From contig DAOWID010000084.1 in NCBI GenBank assembly GCA_030641115.1, forward strand, positions 1 through 41,096: a stretch of DNA of 41,096 nt, given 5' to 3'. The notes below the pieces were generated by a model. The model was not told the origin of the DNA and made no database searches. It saw only the letters and a list, made by a program, of their open reading frames with translations. How positions within the stretch are numbered: position 1 is the first letter of the stretch; each line of letters starts with the position of its first letter. The translations under genes and the position numbers were made by a program. The DNA is from Planctomycetota bacterium (GTDB lineage Bacteria > Planctomycetota > Phycisphaerae > Sedimentisphaerales > Anaerobacaceae). Positions 32,354 to 41,096 of this stretch are shown in pieces.

Positions 32354-34255
32354 TTAGTGATCGTTACCAACAAGTGCCTTGGCCACACAGGCCAGAGCTT
32401 TTAACGCATACAGCAGCAAGACTGCGGCCAGAATCGCACACGAGCCGAGGATCACGATTTTCAGCCAGGGGCGGAACACAAATGTGAAAGCGAACGCCTG
32501 GGTAAACAAAGTGTCGATGTTCTGGAATTCCACCATTTCCTTGACGGATTTGCGTTCGGATTCGAGGGGAGAATCAACTGCGACCTTGCCGAAAAAGAAA
32601 GGAGCATCGGTCGCGTGGCAATCTTCGCAGCGGCGCACGCCCAGTGACTGAGCAGCCGGCCTGACATTATGTGCCAGGGGCCACATATAAGGCTGAGCTG
32701 CCGGATGGTCTTGCACTTCAGAAAGCTGGCCCGCGTCATTGAGCTGATAGAGTTTACCGCCGCAAACGTAAACGGCTTTGCCTTCGACTCCCTTGTCCTT
32801 CTGCAGTGACGTCAGAGCCTCAGTTATAAGCTCGGCAGTCAAGGCCGGCCAATCACCGGACCGCGGGACCTTATCCGTGCCGATTACCATGCCAACAACA
32901 TTCTGGACGGTCTCATAAACAATTGGTGTCACCTGCGCATCTTTCAACGTCCCCCAATAGGCAGGCCAGATCAGCTTATGAGCCCCGATCTTTCCATGCT
33001 CCTGCTTGGCTAAAACCGGGAACAAAATATGCGGCAGCACGTCAGGCGACCTGCTCGCCCCATGGACCCCCAAAGCGTGCGCCCGCGATGTCTTGCCGCG
33101 ATAGGTCTTTTCTACCGGCCATGGCCCAGAGTGACAGGCTGTGCACGTTAGCTTCTCGAAGTGTATCGGCGGAATCCCAGGATGCTCCGGCACCGGTGCA
33201 CCCAGACGCCCCGCCTGCGGAACCGATGAGGCCGTCCCCAAGTGACAACCTTCGCAAGTGGACGTGGCAGCCAGCTCATTCTCCGATACCTCTTGCTCGC
33301 CTTCGTATCCCCGCACAATGTCGTGGCCAAGACCGTTACGGTGGCAATCAACGCAAGTCATCCCCGCGGTCAAGTGGATATCCTCATCTGCCGCCCATTT
33401 CTCGTTGCCGTGCATGCCCACATTTACGTTGGAATGGCAGTAATAGCACCGTTCATTAGGCACCTTTCCAACGATGTGAAAAAGCACCTGATTCTTGTCG
33501 TCGAACGTGTCTTTGCGATATGTTGTAGAGATCGCCTTAGACATCAACGGGTCGTAGGTATCAGGCTGCCTCGCCGCCATGCCCTTGACCGAAGCAAACT
33601 CACACGCACCAGCCGCCGCCCAGCGGAGATTCTGACGGGCGATCTGGCTGGCATATTCGGCCTGGTCTTGGCCCGGATGAGCGTTATGGCATATCAGGCA
33701 GTTAATCTCCAGCTTGCCCGAAACAAACTGACGCATAATCTCATCGCTTTGAAGCTCTCCAACACCGCCGCCCGGCATGTGTCTGCCGAAAAAACGTGTC
33801 GTGAACTTAAAAGGCGTGATGCCGAGTTGCTCAGGACGAAAAGCTCCCGGCCACGGACGGTACGAAAGAGGAATCTGCAGAGCGATGCTCGCATCAGCGA
33901 GTATCCACGGCTGACCCGGCCGACCATGCTGCTCAGAAGGGCAATTCGGATCAGCCGCACTAAAATGCCACCCTTTGCTGATCGCCTTGTAGTTATGGCA
34001 CCTGCCGCAAGTCTGACGCGTAGAAAATGGCTGCACCGGCTCATCATCGGCGGTTATGGTGGCTTCCTCTTCATCGTACAGGGCAATCAGATGTGCCGAC
34101 GGTGACAGACTGCCGTCACTGACGTCGCCCAGAAGTTCCTGGGCAGTGGCAGCGTCACCGCATTGGACCCATCCGAACAGCAGGCAGCAAGCCACTGCGT
34201 ATATCAATTGTTTTCTCAACGTGCGCCCAGTCCCTTTCTCAGACTCAAACAGCAT
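32354..34255 (-). CDS. Seven-haem c-type cytochrome, membrane-anchored
   Basis: About 633 residues with seven CxxCH haem-binding motifs: CGRCH, CLICH, CYYCH, CVDCH, CEGCH, CTACH and CEDCH. A signal peptide-like 'LRKQLIYAVACCLLFGWVQC' opens the protein, and a single C-terminal helix 'WLKIVILGSCAILAAVLLLYAL' anchors it in the inner membrane, placing the haems in the periplasm. The ORF track starts 56 codons earlier, but that stretch (FYVIARCAFGG...KLLAMTPKTR) is translated family B element. ATG 34255 lies after it but has no clear Shine-Dalgarno sequence, because the element ends only 7 bp upstream. The cytochrome b gene follows. It resembles octahaem/multihaem reductases only in motif content; the terminal acceptor is unknown. 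Confidence 0.85.
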   Translation of the reverse strand: MLFESEKGTGRTLRKQLIYAVACCLLFGWVQCGDAATAQELLGDVSDGSLSPSAHLIALYDEEEATITADDEPVQPFSTRQTCGRCHNYKAISKGWHFSAADPNCPSEQHGRPGQPWILADASIALQIPLSYRPWPGAFRPEQLGITPFKFTTRFFGRHMPGGGVGELQSDEIMRQFVSGKLEINCLICHNAHPGQDQAEYASQIARQNLRWAAAGACEFASVKGMAARQPDTYDPLMSKAISTTYRKDTFDDKNQVLFHIVGKVPNERCYYCHSNVNVGMHGNEKWAADEDIHLTAGMTCVDCHRNGLGHDIVRGYEGEQEVSENELAATSTCEGCHLGTASSVPQAGRLGAPVPEHPGIPPIHFEKLTCTACHSGPWPVEKTYRGKTSRAHALGVHGASRSPDVLPHILFPVLAKQEHGKIGAHKLIWPAYWGTLKDAQVTPIVYETVQNVVGMVIGTDKVPRSGDWPALTAELITEALTSLQKDKGVEGKAVYVCGGKLYQLNDAGQLSEVQDHPAAQPYMWPLAHNVRPAAQSLGVRRCEDCHATDAPFFFGKVAVDSPLESERKSVKEMVEFQNIDTLFTQAFAFTFVFRPWLKIVILGSCAILAAVLLLYALKALACVAKALVGNDH

Positions 34256-34262
34256 CCACACA

Positions 34263-34418
34263 CGTAGCCGTTCACGGGGTATGAGTCGCGTTTTTGGGGT
34301 CATTGCGAGGAGTTTACGACGAAGCAATCTAAAATGCAACGATTGAGATTGCCACGGCCCGCCAAAGGCGCACCTCGCAATGACATAAAACGGCACATTT
34401 GCCCCGTGAACAGTTGCC
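34263..34418. repeat. Family B element, short form (156 bp)
   Basis: Imperfect terminal inverted repeats: cgtagccgttcacgg on the left and ccgtgaacagttgcc on the right. Inside are cattgcgagg...gaagcaatct and agattgcc...cctcgcaatgac hairpins. It is a close relative, in opposite orientation, of 37685-37906, which has an extra internal segment of about 66 bp. It fills nearly the whole gap between a Gfo/Idh/MocA gene and the seven-haem cytochrome gene. Confidence 0.85.
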
Positions 34419-34450
34419 CACATACAAACCTATCACCAAAAAAGCACAAT

Positions 34451-35884
34451 TTACACCTTAAACTCCTCCGGTGCAAACTCAACCTTCCTACCCTCTATTA
34501 TTGCGTCGTTGGCCTTCAGCACGGCAACTGCCGTCTCGTATCCGACCTCGCCGGGGCAGTTCAGCTTCGCCTTACCCCGAATCGCATCAAAAAAGTTCTT
34601 CAGGTGAGGCTGATGAACGTGCTTCGTGCATCTCTGCAGAAGCGGATGTGGCCAGAGAACCTTGGTACCGCCAAGTACAAGAATTCTCTTATCCTTGCAC
34701 ACTGTAGGCAGCTCGAATTGCCCGCCAATCAGTTTCTGCCTGATGCAGTTGTTCCATCTCTTCATCACCGCATCATCGGACCTGGCGTAGTCCTCGATGC
34801 AGACCCAGCCATTATTTTCATCGGTGGCAAATTCCGATATCAACAACGTGCCGACGTCCCCCATAAACGTCTCGTAGTACTGGCCGTAGGTGCCCCAGCA
34901 GGTAGTGTTGAGAACCTGGTAAAACGCCCGCACACTACCTTGGTCGGTCTGGTAATCATAGATTGACATCACGTTTTCGTTGTGCTGGTAGTTGAAATAA
35001 TCATTAGCGCCGCTGGCCAAAACCGACTTCGGCTTCACCTGGCCAAGAAACCAGTTGAAGACATCTATCTGATGCGACCCCAGATCACCCAGCGGACCAC
35101 CGCCGAACTTCTCATACCAACGCCAGTTCACCAGCTCATCCATAGAGTCATAACCGTGCTTTTTCAGTGCTGCTTCATCCATCCATATCCTCTGGTTTGG
35201 CAAAGGAACCTTATGTGAGGACACGCTTCGGTTCCACTGGGCGTTAATGTTCAGCAGCTTTCCCAAGAGTCTGTGCTCACGAATGAGTTTCTCAGCGACC
35301 TGGTACCGTGGATTACTCCGCCGCTGATGGCCAATCTGCAAAAGCCTTTTCGTCTCTCTCGCTGTCTGCACCATCTTTTTGGCGTCTTGAAGGTTGTTCG
35401 ACATTTCCTTTTCGCAGTACACGTGCAGCCCCGCTTTGAGGCAGGCAATAGTCATCGGGGCGTGCAGCCAATCGGGAGTGGTGATGATCGCCGCATGAAG
35501 GTACTTCTCCTTGGCGAGCATCTCTTCATAGCTCTCATACGCGGTGACATCGTGCTTCCTGGCGATCTTGAGTCTTCTGGAAATGTATTTCAGTTTGTAC
35601 GGGAAGATATCGCAGACGGCCTTGAACCGAATGCCGTCTGTCTTATCCGTCCCGGTCTCAAAAATGGCGTCCATGAGTCGGCCGCACTGCACCCCCAAGC
35701 CGATCAGAGCCACGTTCATATTATCAACCTTACGGTTGTCGCTCTGGCCAAAAACTGCCGGATTTAGTACCAGACCTGCCCCTGCAGTCGCGGTCGATTT
35801 CAAGAATCTGCGACGGTCAACACAGTCACCCGCGCTTTCATTATGTTCTTTGTTATCTGTCACGACTCTGCCCAATGTCGTCAT
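34451..35884 (-). CDS. Tat-exported Gfo/Idh/MocA family oxidoreductase
   Basis: About 477 residues. A twin-arginine signal 'DRRRFLKSTATAGAGLVLNPAVFG' is preceded by a long n-region. The Rossmann fold begins 'MNVALIGLGVQCGRLMDAIF', the EKP-type catalytic lysine is in 'HVYCEKEMSNNLQDAKKMV', and the DxxxH motif is in 'GGGPLGDLGSHQIDVFNWFLG'. Exported members keep a tightly bound NAD(P), as known for glucose-fructose oxidoreductase, and oxidise sugar hydroxyls. It is about half identical by eye to the adjacent paralogue at 36100-37464, indicating tandem duplication. The start is uncertain: ATG 35932 lies in a repeat, ATG 35884 lacks a Shine-Dalgarno sequence. Confidence 0.88.
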   Translation of the reverse strand: MTTLGRVVTDNKEHNESAGDCVDRRRFLKSTATAGAGLVLNPAVFGQSDNRKVDNMNVALIGLGVQCGRLMDAIFETGTDKTDGIRFKAVCDIFPYKLKYISRRLKIARKHDVTAYESYEEMLAKEKYLHAAIITTPDWLHAPMTIACLKAGLHVYCEKEMSNNLQDAKKMVQTARETKRLLQIGHQRRSNPRYQVAEKLIREHRLLGKLLNINAQWNRSVSSHKVPLPNQRIWMDEAALKKHGYDSMDELVNWRWYEKFGGGPLGDLGSHQIDVFNWFLGQVKPKSVLASGANDYFNYQHNENVMSIYDYQTDQGSVRAFYQVLNTTCWGTYGQYYETFMGDVGTLLISEFATDENNGWVCIEDYARSDDAVMKRWNNCIRQKLIGGQFELPTVCKDKRILVLGGTKVLWPHPLLQRCTKHVHQPHLKNFFDAIRGKAKLNCPGEVGYETAVAVLKANDAIIEGRKVEFAPEEFKV

Positions 35885-35927
35885 TAAGAATTTAGAGCCT
35901 ATAACAAAATGAATATATGTTTGTGTC

Positions 35928-36049
35928 GTCATCCTGAGCGAAGCGAAGGATCTGGGTTACAGATGAGAACCTTCGTACTTTCTTTAGCCAGATTCTTCGC
36001 TTCACTCCGTTCCGCTCAGATCTGTCCTTGAGCAAAACGAAGGAATGAC
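35928..36049. repeat. gtcatcctgagcgaagcgaa-type dispersed repeat
   Basis: Begins gtcatcctgagcgaagcgaa and ends in an inverted relative (cttgagcaaaacgaaggaatgac). Internal agatct and cttcgctt words form imperfect hairpins. This sequence type is one I know as a widespread dispersed repeat in bacterial genomes. It sits between the two tandem oxidoreductase genes and provides a spurious upstream ATG for the downstream one. Confidence 0.7.
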
Positions 36050-36099
36050 ATTATTTGATTATGTTAGACGTTCTTAGCTCTTGCCCTGCGTAGGCTATT

Positions 36100-37464
36100 C
36101 TAAACCTCAAATTCGCCTGGTTTGAACTCGACCTTCCGGCCCGTTTCGACTGCTTCGTTGACCTTTAGTACGGTGACAGCCGTTTCGTATCCGATTTCCG
36201 CAGGGCAGTTGAGTTTCGCCTTGCCGCGAACGGCATCGAAGAAGTTCTCGAGGTGAGGCTGATGGTAGGGTTTGTCCATCGTCACCGGCAAATTGTACTG
36301 CGCCACCGGCACCGTCTCGCGCACATCGAGCAATGTCGCACCGGCTTCGGGCTTTTCTTCCTTCTTAGGGGGCTCGCTCAAGTAGCCCAGCTTGACCCAT
36401 CTGGCCCACTCAGGTGCCGCCGGTTCCTGATACACATTACCCCTGCCGGCAGATTCCGATATCGCCAATGTCCCCTCATCACCCATGAACGTTTCAAAAT
36501 ATCCCTGGCTGCTGTTGGTCGTTATCGTCTGATAGAATGCTCTAATCGCTCCCTTCTTATTAGCTGCGTATTCGTAATCGTACTCATAAATGGCCATCAC
36601 CGTATCGTACCACTCACGGCCGTCCCAGTAGTCAATGCCTCCGCTGGCCATGACGGATTTGGGAGTCGCACCGAGGAACCAGTTATATATGTCGATCTGG
36701 TGCGAGCCGAGATCCACGATGGGACCACCGCCGAGCCCCTTGTACCACCGCCAGTTCTTGAACTGCTGCATCGACTTGAATCCAAACTTGTCAAGCGTTG
36801 CCTGGTCGATGACGGCCTTTTTAGGCCAGAGCCTAAATTCGCACTTCGCTTTGCTGCGATTCCACTGTCCATTGATCGTCGTAATCCGCCCCAACAGCTT
36901 GGCCTCTTTGACTAACTTCTCGTAGCAGAATATATATCGCGGGTTGCTGCGACGCTGATGCCCAATCTGCAGCAGCTTTTTGGTTTGCCTGGCCGCCTCG
37001 ACCATCTTGCGGGCGCCCTCGAGAGTGTTGGACATCTCCTTTTCACAATAGACGTCCAGGCCGGCCTTCAGACATGATACAGCGTGCTCAGCGTGCCAGA
37101 AATCCGGCGTGGCGATTAGCACCGCATCGAGGTCTTTTTCCTTGTCCAGCATCTCTTTGTAGTCCAAATAGGTATTGTGCTCGTGCTTATACGCCTTCAG
37201 TGTGCGTGAGACCCGCCTTTGATTATAAGCCTCCCAGATGTCACATACCGCCTTGAAGCGAATGCCCGGCATCTTCAGGCAGGCTGTCATCAACACTTGT
37301 CCCTGTTCGCCTCCGCCGAGCAAGGCCACGTTTATGTCATCTACCTTGCTGCCGGCTGCTTGTCCCAAAATCGCCGGCGAAAATACCAAGCCCGCCCCTG
37401 CTGCCGCCGTAGAATGTAGGAAACTACGTCTGTTGATCTGTCTGTTATTCTTCTGCTCGTTCAT
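36100..37464 (-). CDS. Tat-exported Gfo/Idh/MocA family oxidoreductase
   Basis: A 454-residue protein. The Tat signal is 'INRRSFLHSTAAAGAGLVFSPAILGQ'. The Rossmann nucleotide site is 'INVALLGGGEQGQVLMTACL', the catalytic lysine is in 'DVYCEKEMSNTLEGARKMV', 'LLQIGHQRRSNPRY' follows, and the 'DLGSHQIDIYNWFLG' helix carries the catalytic histidine. The sequence is collinear with the neighbour at 34451-35884, apart from a longer C-terminal insert around 'PPKKEEKPEAG'. The pair may oxidise different positions or substrates in the same periplasmic pathway. A good promoter lies just upstream, so this gene probably starts a transcript running to the cytochrome genes. Confidence 0.9.
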   Translation of the reverse strand: MNEQKNNRQINRRSFLHSTAAAGAGLVFSPAILGQAAGSKVDDINVALLGGGEQGQVLMTACLKMPGIRFKAVCDIWEAYNQRRVSRTLKAYKHEHNTYLDYKEMLDKEKDLDAVLIATPDFWHAEHAVSCLKAGLDVYCEKEMSNTLEGARKMVEAARQTKKLLQIGHQRRSNPRYIFCYEKLVKEAKLLGRITTINGQWNRSKAKCEFRLWPKKAVIDQATLDKFGFKSMQQFKNWRWYKGLGGGPIVDLGSHQIDIYNWFLGATPKSVMASGGIDYWDGREWYDTVMAIYEYDYEYAANKKGAIRAFYQTITTNSSQGYFETFMGDEGTLAISESAGRGNVYQEPAAPEWARWVKLGYLSEPPKKEEKPEAGATLLDVRETVPVAQYNLPVTMDKPYHQPHLENFFDAVRGKAKLNCPAEIGYETAVTVLKVNEAVETGRKVEFKPGEFEV

Positions 37465-37901
37465 TGTACTCTTGTTAACCTCACAAATTTAACAAATTGA
37501 TTTTGACTCTACTCGTCTACATTATTGTCCCGTTGTTGGTTGCCGTCAAGGAGACGTTCTGCAATTTTTATTTAGGGGTCGTCATTGACAACTCTGGCAG
37601 CGTTAGCATCAACCATCGCTACAAGTATTATTGCGCCGCAGGCGGATATGTTACACAAGACAGCAGGAATAATCATACAAAATGCGTAACCGTTCACGGG
37701 GTAAATGTGCTGTTTTATGTCATTGCGAGGTCCGCCTTTGGCGGGCCGCGACAATCTCAATCTTTACATTTTAGATTGCGGAGCCTGTTGCGAGCGAAGC
37801 GAAGCAATCCCAGGATGCGAGTTTGCTTCGGCACTTTGTGCCTCGCAACCGTAAAACTCCTCGCAATGACCCCAAGAACGCAACTTATACGCCGTGAACG
37901 G
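37465..37901. other. 437-bp intergenic region
   Basis: The right half is a family B element (37685-37906). The left part holds the leader and promoter of the exported oxidoreductase (37465-37549). I see nothing recognisable between about 37550 and 37684. The track ORF 37497..38408 runs through the promoter, the element and the antisense of the DUF1080 gene, and is rejected. Confidence 0.6.
37521..37549 (-). promoter_or_regulatory. Sigma-70 promoter for the exported oxidoreductase at 36100
   Basis: On the minus strand TTGACG (37544-37549, 5/6), a 17-base spacer and AATAAT (37521-37526, 5/6). The start near 37514 gives a leader of about 50 bases. Promoter and leader lie outside the neighbouring family B element. 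Confidence 0.6.

Positions 37902-37906
<5 letters not shown>
37685..37906. repeat. Family B element, long form (222 bp) with perfect 15-bp terminal repeats
   Basis: The ends are cgtaaccgttcacgg (37685-37699) and its exact reverse complement ccgtgaacggttacg (37892-37906). The interior has the cattgcgagg...tggcgggcc, gaagcaatc and cctcgcaatgac segments shared with 34263-34418, plus an extra segment of about 66 bp. The right terminal repeat overlaps the last codons of the DUF1080 gene and contains its TAA stop (37902-37904). Confidence 0.9.
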
Positions 37907-39323
<1,417 letters not shown>

Positions 39324-39365
39324 TCGTCGGTACCTCATTGCAATTAACCTTAGAATTCCTAACAA

Positions 39366-39463
39366 AATGAGATTGCTTCGCTTCGCTCGCAATGACATCC
39401 CATCATAGTCATTGCGAGGAGTCCGCCGAAGGTCCGCCTGTGGCGGAACGAAGCAATCTCATT
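39366..39463. repeat. Family B-type element (98 bp)
   Basis: Perfect 15-bp terminal inverted repeat aatgagattgcttcg / cgaagcaatctcatt (39366-39380, 39449-39463), with gcaatgac...gtcattgc in the centre. It lacks the CGTAACCGTTCACGG ends of the other two copies, so it is a simpler form built from the same arms. It lies 42 bp upstream of the DUF1080 start and 38 bp after the stop of the fusion gene. Confidence 0.8.
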
Positions 39464-39501
39464 GACGGTAGAGTATTGGCGTTTCATTTTGTCAGAGCCT
39501 C

Positions 39502-40932
39502 TTACTTAAATGATTTGATCTTAAGATTCTTGAACCATATTGGGTTGCCGTGGTACTGCAAGCCCAGGTGTCCTTCGCGCGGCATATCCTTGTAGGCGGT
39601 GCGGAACTTATTCCTGGTTCCCGGTGGATCAGGATTCTTGCCGGGCTCGGTCCAGCGATCCAGATCCATGTCGATGATATCTTCACCGTCGAGATTCACA
39701 TAAATCTTATTGTCCAGACAGGTGATGATGTAGTGGTTCCACTGGCCGGGTTTTTTCGCAGCCATCTTCGAGGGCGAGAGACAGTCGTAAATGGCTCCGC
39801 ATTGGCCGTGCTTTGACCCGTCGGTGGTGGCGTGAATTTGGACTTCAATAGCGGTGTTGATCCAGTTCCTTATACTGCCGGTGCGGATAAAGACACCACT
39901 GTTGCCCCTTTCGGGGACTTTGAAGTCAAGTTCGAGCGTGAAGTTGCCGTAGCGTTCTTTGGTCCAGATGTCGCCGTGACCATCAGGTGTGGGTGAAAGG
40001 ACGCCATCTGCGTTAAAAGCCCAGGAGTCAGGCTCCATTACGGCATTCGAAAGGTCCTTCTTGAAGATGTCTTTGTACTCGGCGTCACTCAGCTCAGCTG
40101 CGGTCTTTCTAAAGAACTCCACACACTTCTTTATCTCCGGCATAGAGTTTAGCCAATTGTGTTCATACTCAATCGAGAACACGCCCTTGAAGTTCTGTCG
40201 GCTCAGCTCAGCCAGCATCGCCTTGGCATCACCGGCACCCGTGCCCCAAATCACATCGTGTGCCCCGCCTCCGACCTTATTGAGATCCTTAAAGTGCAGG
40301 CTGACGATCCGACCCCTGAGCTTTTTCAGGGCTTCGACCGGGTTAATACCGGAACGCATCCAGTGCCCCGTGTCCGCACATGCGCCGATCAGCTTACTGC
40401 GTCCTTCACAAACTTTCAGCACCGTGTCCGGACTCCAGTAGCGGGATGGCTTGGGATGATTGTGAATTGCCACTTTAATCTTATATTCCTTGCACAATTT
40501 CTCTATCAGGTCAAACGCGTCCTCCGGCGGCTCCGAAACAATCGTCTCAATCCCCATCTCTCTGGCAAAGTTGAATACATTTCGGCATTCCGCCTCGTTA
40601 TTGGGCAATCCTACTACTCCGTAGTTCACCAGCTTCACACCGGCGTCTTGCAGCTTCCGCTTGACTTGAGTTTTTGCCGCCGCCGACATGTTGTGGTGGA
40701 ACTTGACATCGCGTGTGTCCTTACTGAGCGTCTGGCCCGGATAGGCCTCGATGCAGCGCAGGCCGAGCGCCTTGTTCTTGTCTACCGCCTCAAAAAACGT
40801 AAAGCGGTTGAAGCTATAAGCCTGCATGCCAAGTCGCCAGTTCTCCTGGCTGTCAGCGTATGCTCTCGGCAAAAAGTTGATACAAACGGCAGACACCGCC
40901 AATGCAACAATAAACTTCGCTCTTGTGCTCAT
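39502..40932 (-). CDS. Exported sugar isomerase/epimerase (TIM barrel) fused to DUF1080
   Basis: A 476-residue exported protein: signal MSTRAKFIVALAVSAVCINFLPRAYA, then two domains. Residues about 30-275 form an AP endonuclease 2/xylose isomerase-like TIM barrel with metal-site motifs 'KVAIHNHPKPSRYW', 'GACADTGHWMRSGINP', 'VSLHFKDL' and 'FSIEYEHNW'. Residues about 300-476 form a DUF1080 domain ('DGHGDIWTKERYGNFTLELDFKVPERGNSGVFIRTGS', 'GHLGLQYHGNPIWFKNLKIKSFK'). The two families are separate proteins in other 3-keto-sugar loci, so the fusion supports shared function: perhaps isomerising or cleaving a 3-keto sugar. The start has GGAGAAAG upstream. It is the first gene of the minus-strand sugar cluster seen here. 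Confidence 0.9.
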   Translation of the reverse strand: MSTRAKFIVALAVSAVCINFLPRAYADSQENWRLGMQAYSFNRFTFFEAVDKNKALGLRCIEAYPGQTLSKDTRDVKFHHNMSAAAKTQVKRKLQDAGVKLVNYGVVGLPNNEAECRNVFNFAREMGIETIVSEPPEDAFDLIEKLCKEYKIKVAIHNHPKPSRYWSPDTVLKVCEGRSKLIGACADTGHWMRSGINPVEALKKLRGRIVSLHFKDLNKVGGGAHDVIWGTGAGDAKAMLAELSRQNFKGVFSIEYEHNWLNSMPEIKKCVEFFRKTAAELSDAEYKDIFKKDLSNAVMEPDSWAFNADGVLSPTPDGHGDIWTKERYGNFTLELDFKVPERGNSGVFIRTGSIRNWINTAIEVQIHATTDGSKHGQCGAIYDCLSPSKMAAKKPGQWNHYIITCLDNKIYVNLDGEDIIDMDLDRWTEPGKNPDPPGTRNKFRTAYKDMPREGHLGLQYHGNPIWFKNLKIKSFK

Positions 40933-40968
40933 TTCTCTTTCTCCAATGGCTAAAATTTAGGTTAACTA

Positions 40969-41096
40969 GTTCCTGTTACGGAAACAGCATTCGTCATTCC
41001 TGCGAAAGCAGGAATCCAGCTTTTTCGCCGTAGACCCCTGCTCCCCGCTTCCGCGGGGACAAGTTTACACCTGCGAAAGCAGGTACAGGGGTGACA
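40969..41096. repeat. Family A palindromic repeat, expanded copy, truncated by window edge
   Basis: Starts agttcctgttacggaaacag, then the attcctgcgaaagcaggaat hairpin, then gacccctgct interrupted by an extra module (ccccgcttccgcgggg and cctgcgaaagcagg) before caggggtgaca. The extra module matches the fragment at 27701-27740. The right arm is beyond the window. It lies 36 bp upstream of the fusion gene start. Confidence 0.85.

Noticed and set aside
33242-34105. ORF of 287 aa antisense to the seven-haem cytochrome
   Set aside because: Shadow; the minus strand has seven CxxCH motifs, a signal peptide and a membrane anchor.

Overview
The window looks like chromosomal DNA of an anaerobic, Gram-negative-type bacterium of the Planctomycetota, most likely Phycisphaerae-like. 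This is an inference from gene content: an LptD homologue and LolC/E-type permeases (outer membrane), several Tat-exported Gfo/Idh/MocA oxidoreductases, DUF1080 domains, sugar isomerases, a seven-haem cytochrome c and a bifurcating-type NfnAB pair. No rRNA, tRNA, CRISPR array, transposase or phage gene was recognised.

Layout. 1-4.6 kb (minus): lysS followed by two LolC/E-like ABC permeases. 4.6-11.6 kb (minus): a large S41/PDZ C-terminal processing protease, class II fructose-bisphosphate aldolase, and an LptD-like outer-membrane protein, with pilT divergent from it. 11.8-16.6 kb (plus): pilT, scpA, nfnA-nfnB. 16.9-21.0 kb (minus): a PEGA-like lipoprotein, a Tat-exported UxuA-like TIM barrel, a DUF2490 porin-like protein and a membrane polyferredoxin. 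21.2-25.1 kb: DUF1015 protein (plus), an orphan MNT-type nucleotidyltransferase (minus), then a class V aminotransferase and a GT2 glycosyltransferase (plus). 25.1-28.6 kb (minus): a tightly overlapping set of lipoprotein, Agl23-like membrane protein and ApbE. 28.8-41.1 kb (minus): NCS1-type permease, three Gfo/Idh/MocA oxidoreductases, a cytochrome b/seven-haem cytochrome c pair, a double DUF1080 protein, and a sugar isomerase-DUF1080 fusion. This last region resembles an oxidative (3-keto) glycoside-degradation locus that acts largely outside the cytoplasm.

The most striking property is the density of short palindromic dispersed repeats, in at least three families plus single structured elements. 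Family A has C(C)TGCGAAAGCAGG hairpins, family B has cattgcgagg/gaagcaatct arms inside CGTAACCGTTCACGG-type terminal repeats, and family C is built on ccgcagag. They sit in most intergenic gaps and also inside genes: lptD and lysS carry in-frame repeat-derived inserts of about 27-30 residues, the Agl23-like gene has one at its N-terminus, and a family B element supplies the stop codon of the DUF1080 gene. Several ORF-track starts are extended artificially through these repeats; I moved those starts to the downstream codon with a ribosome-binding site or signal peptide. Other unexplained elements are a 173-bp AT-rich nested palindrome with perfect 29-bp ends (31495-31667) and a 162-bp nested palindrome before scpA (13019-13180).

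Limits: family names come from reading the translations by eye. No alignment, structure prediction or database search was run. Promoters are consensus matches only.
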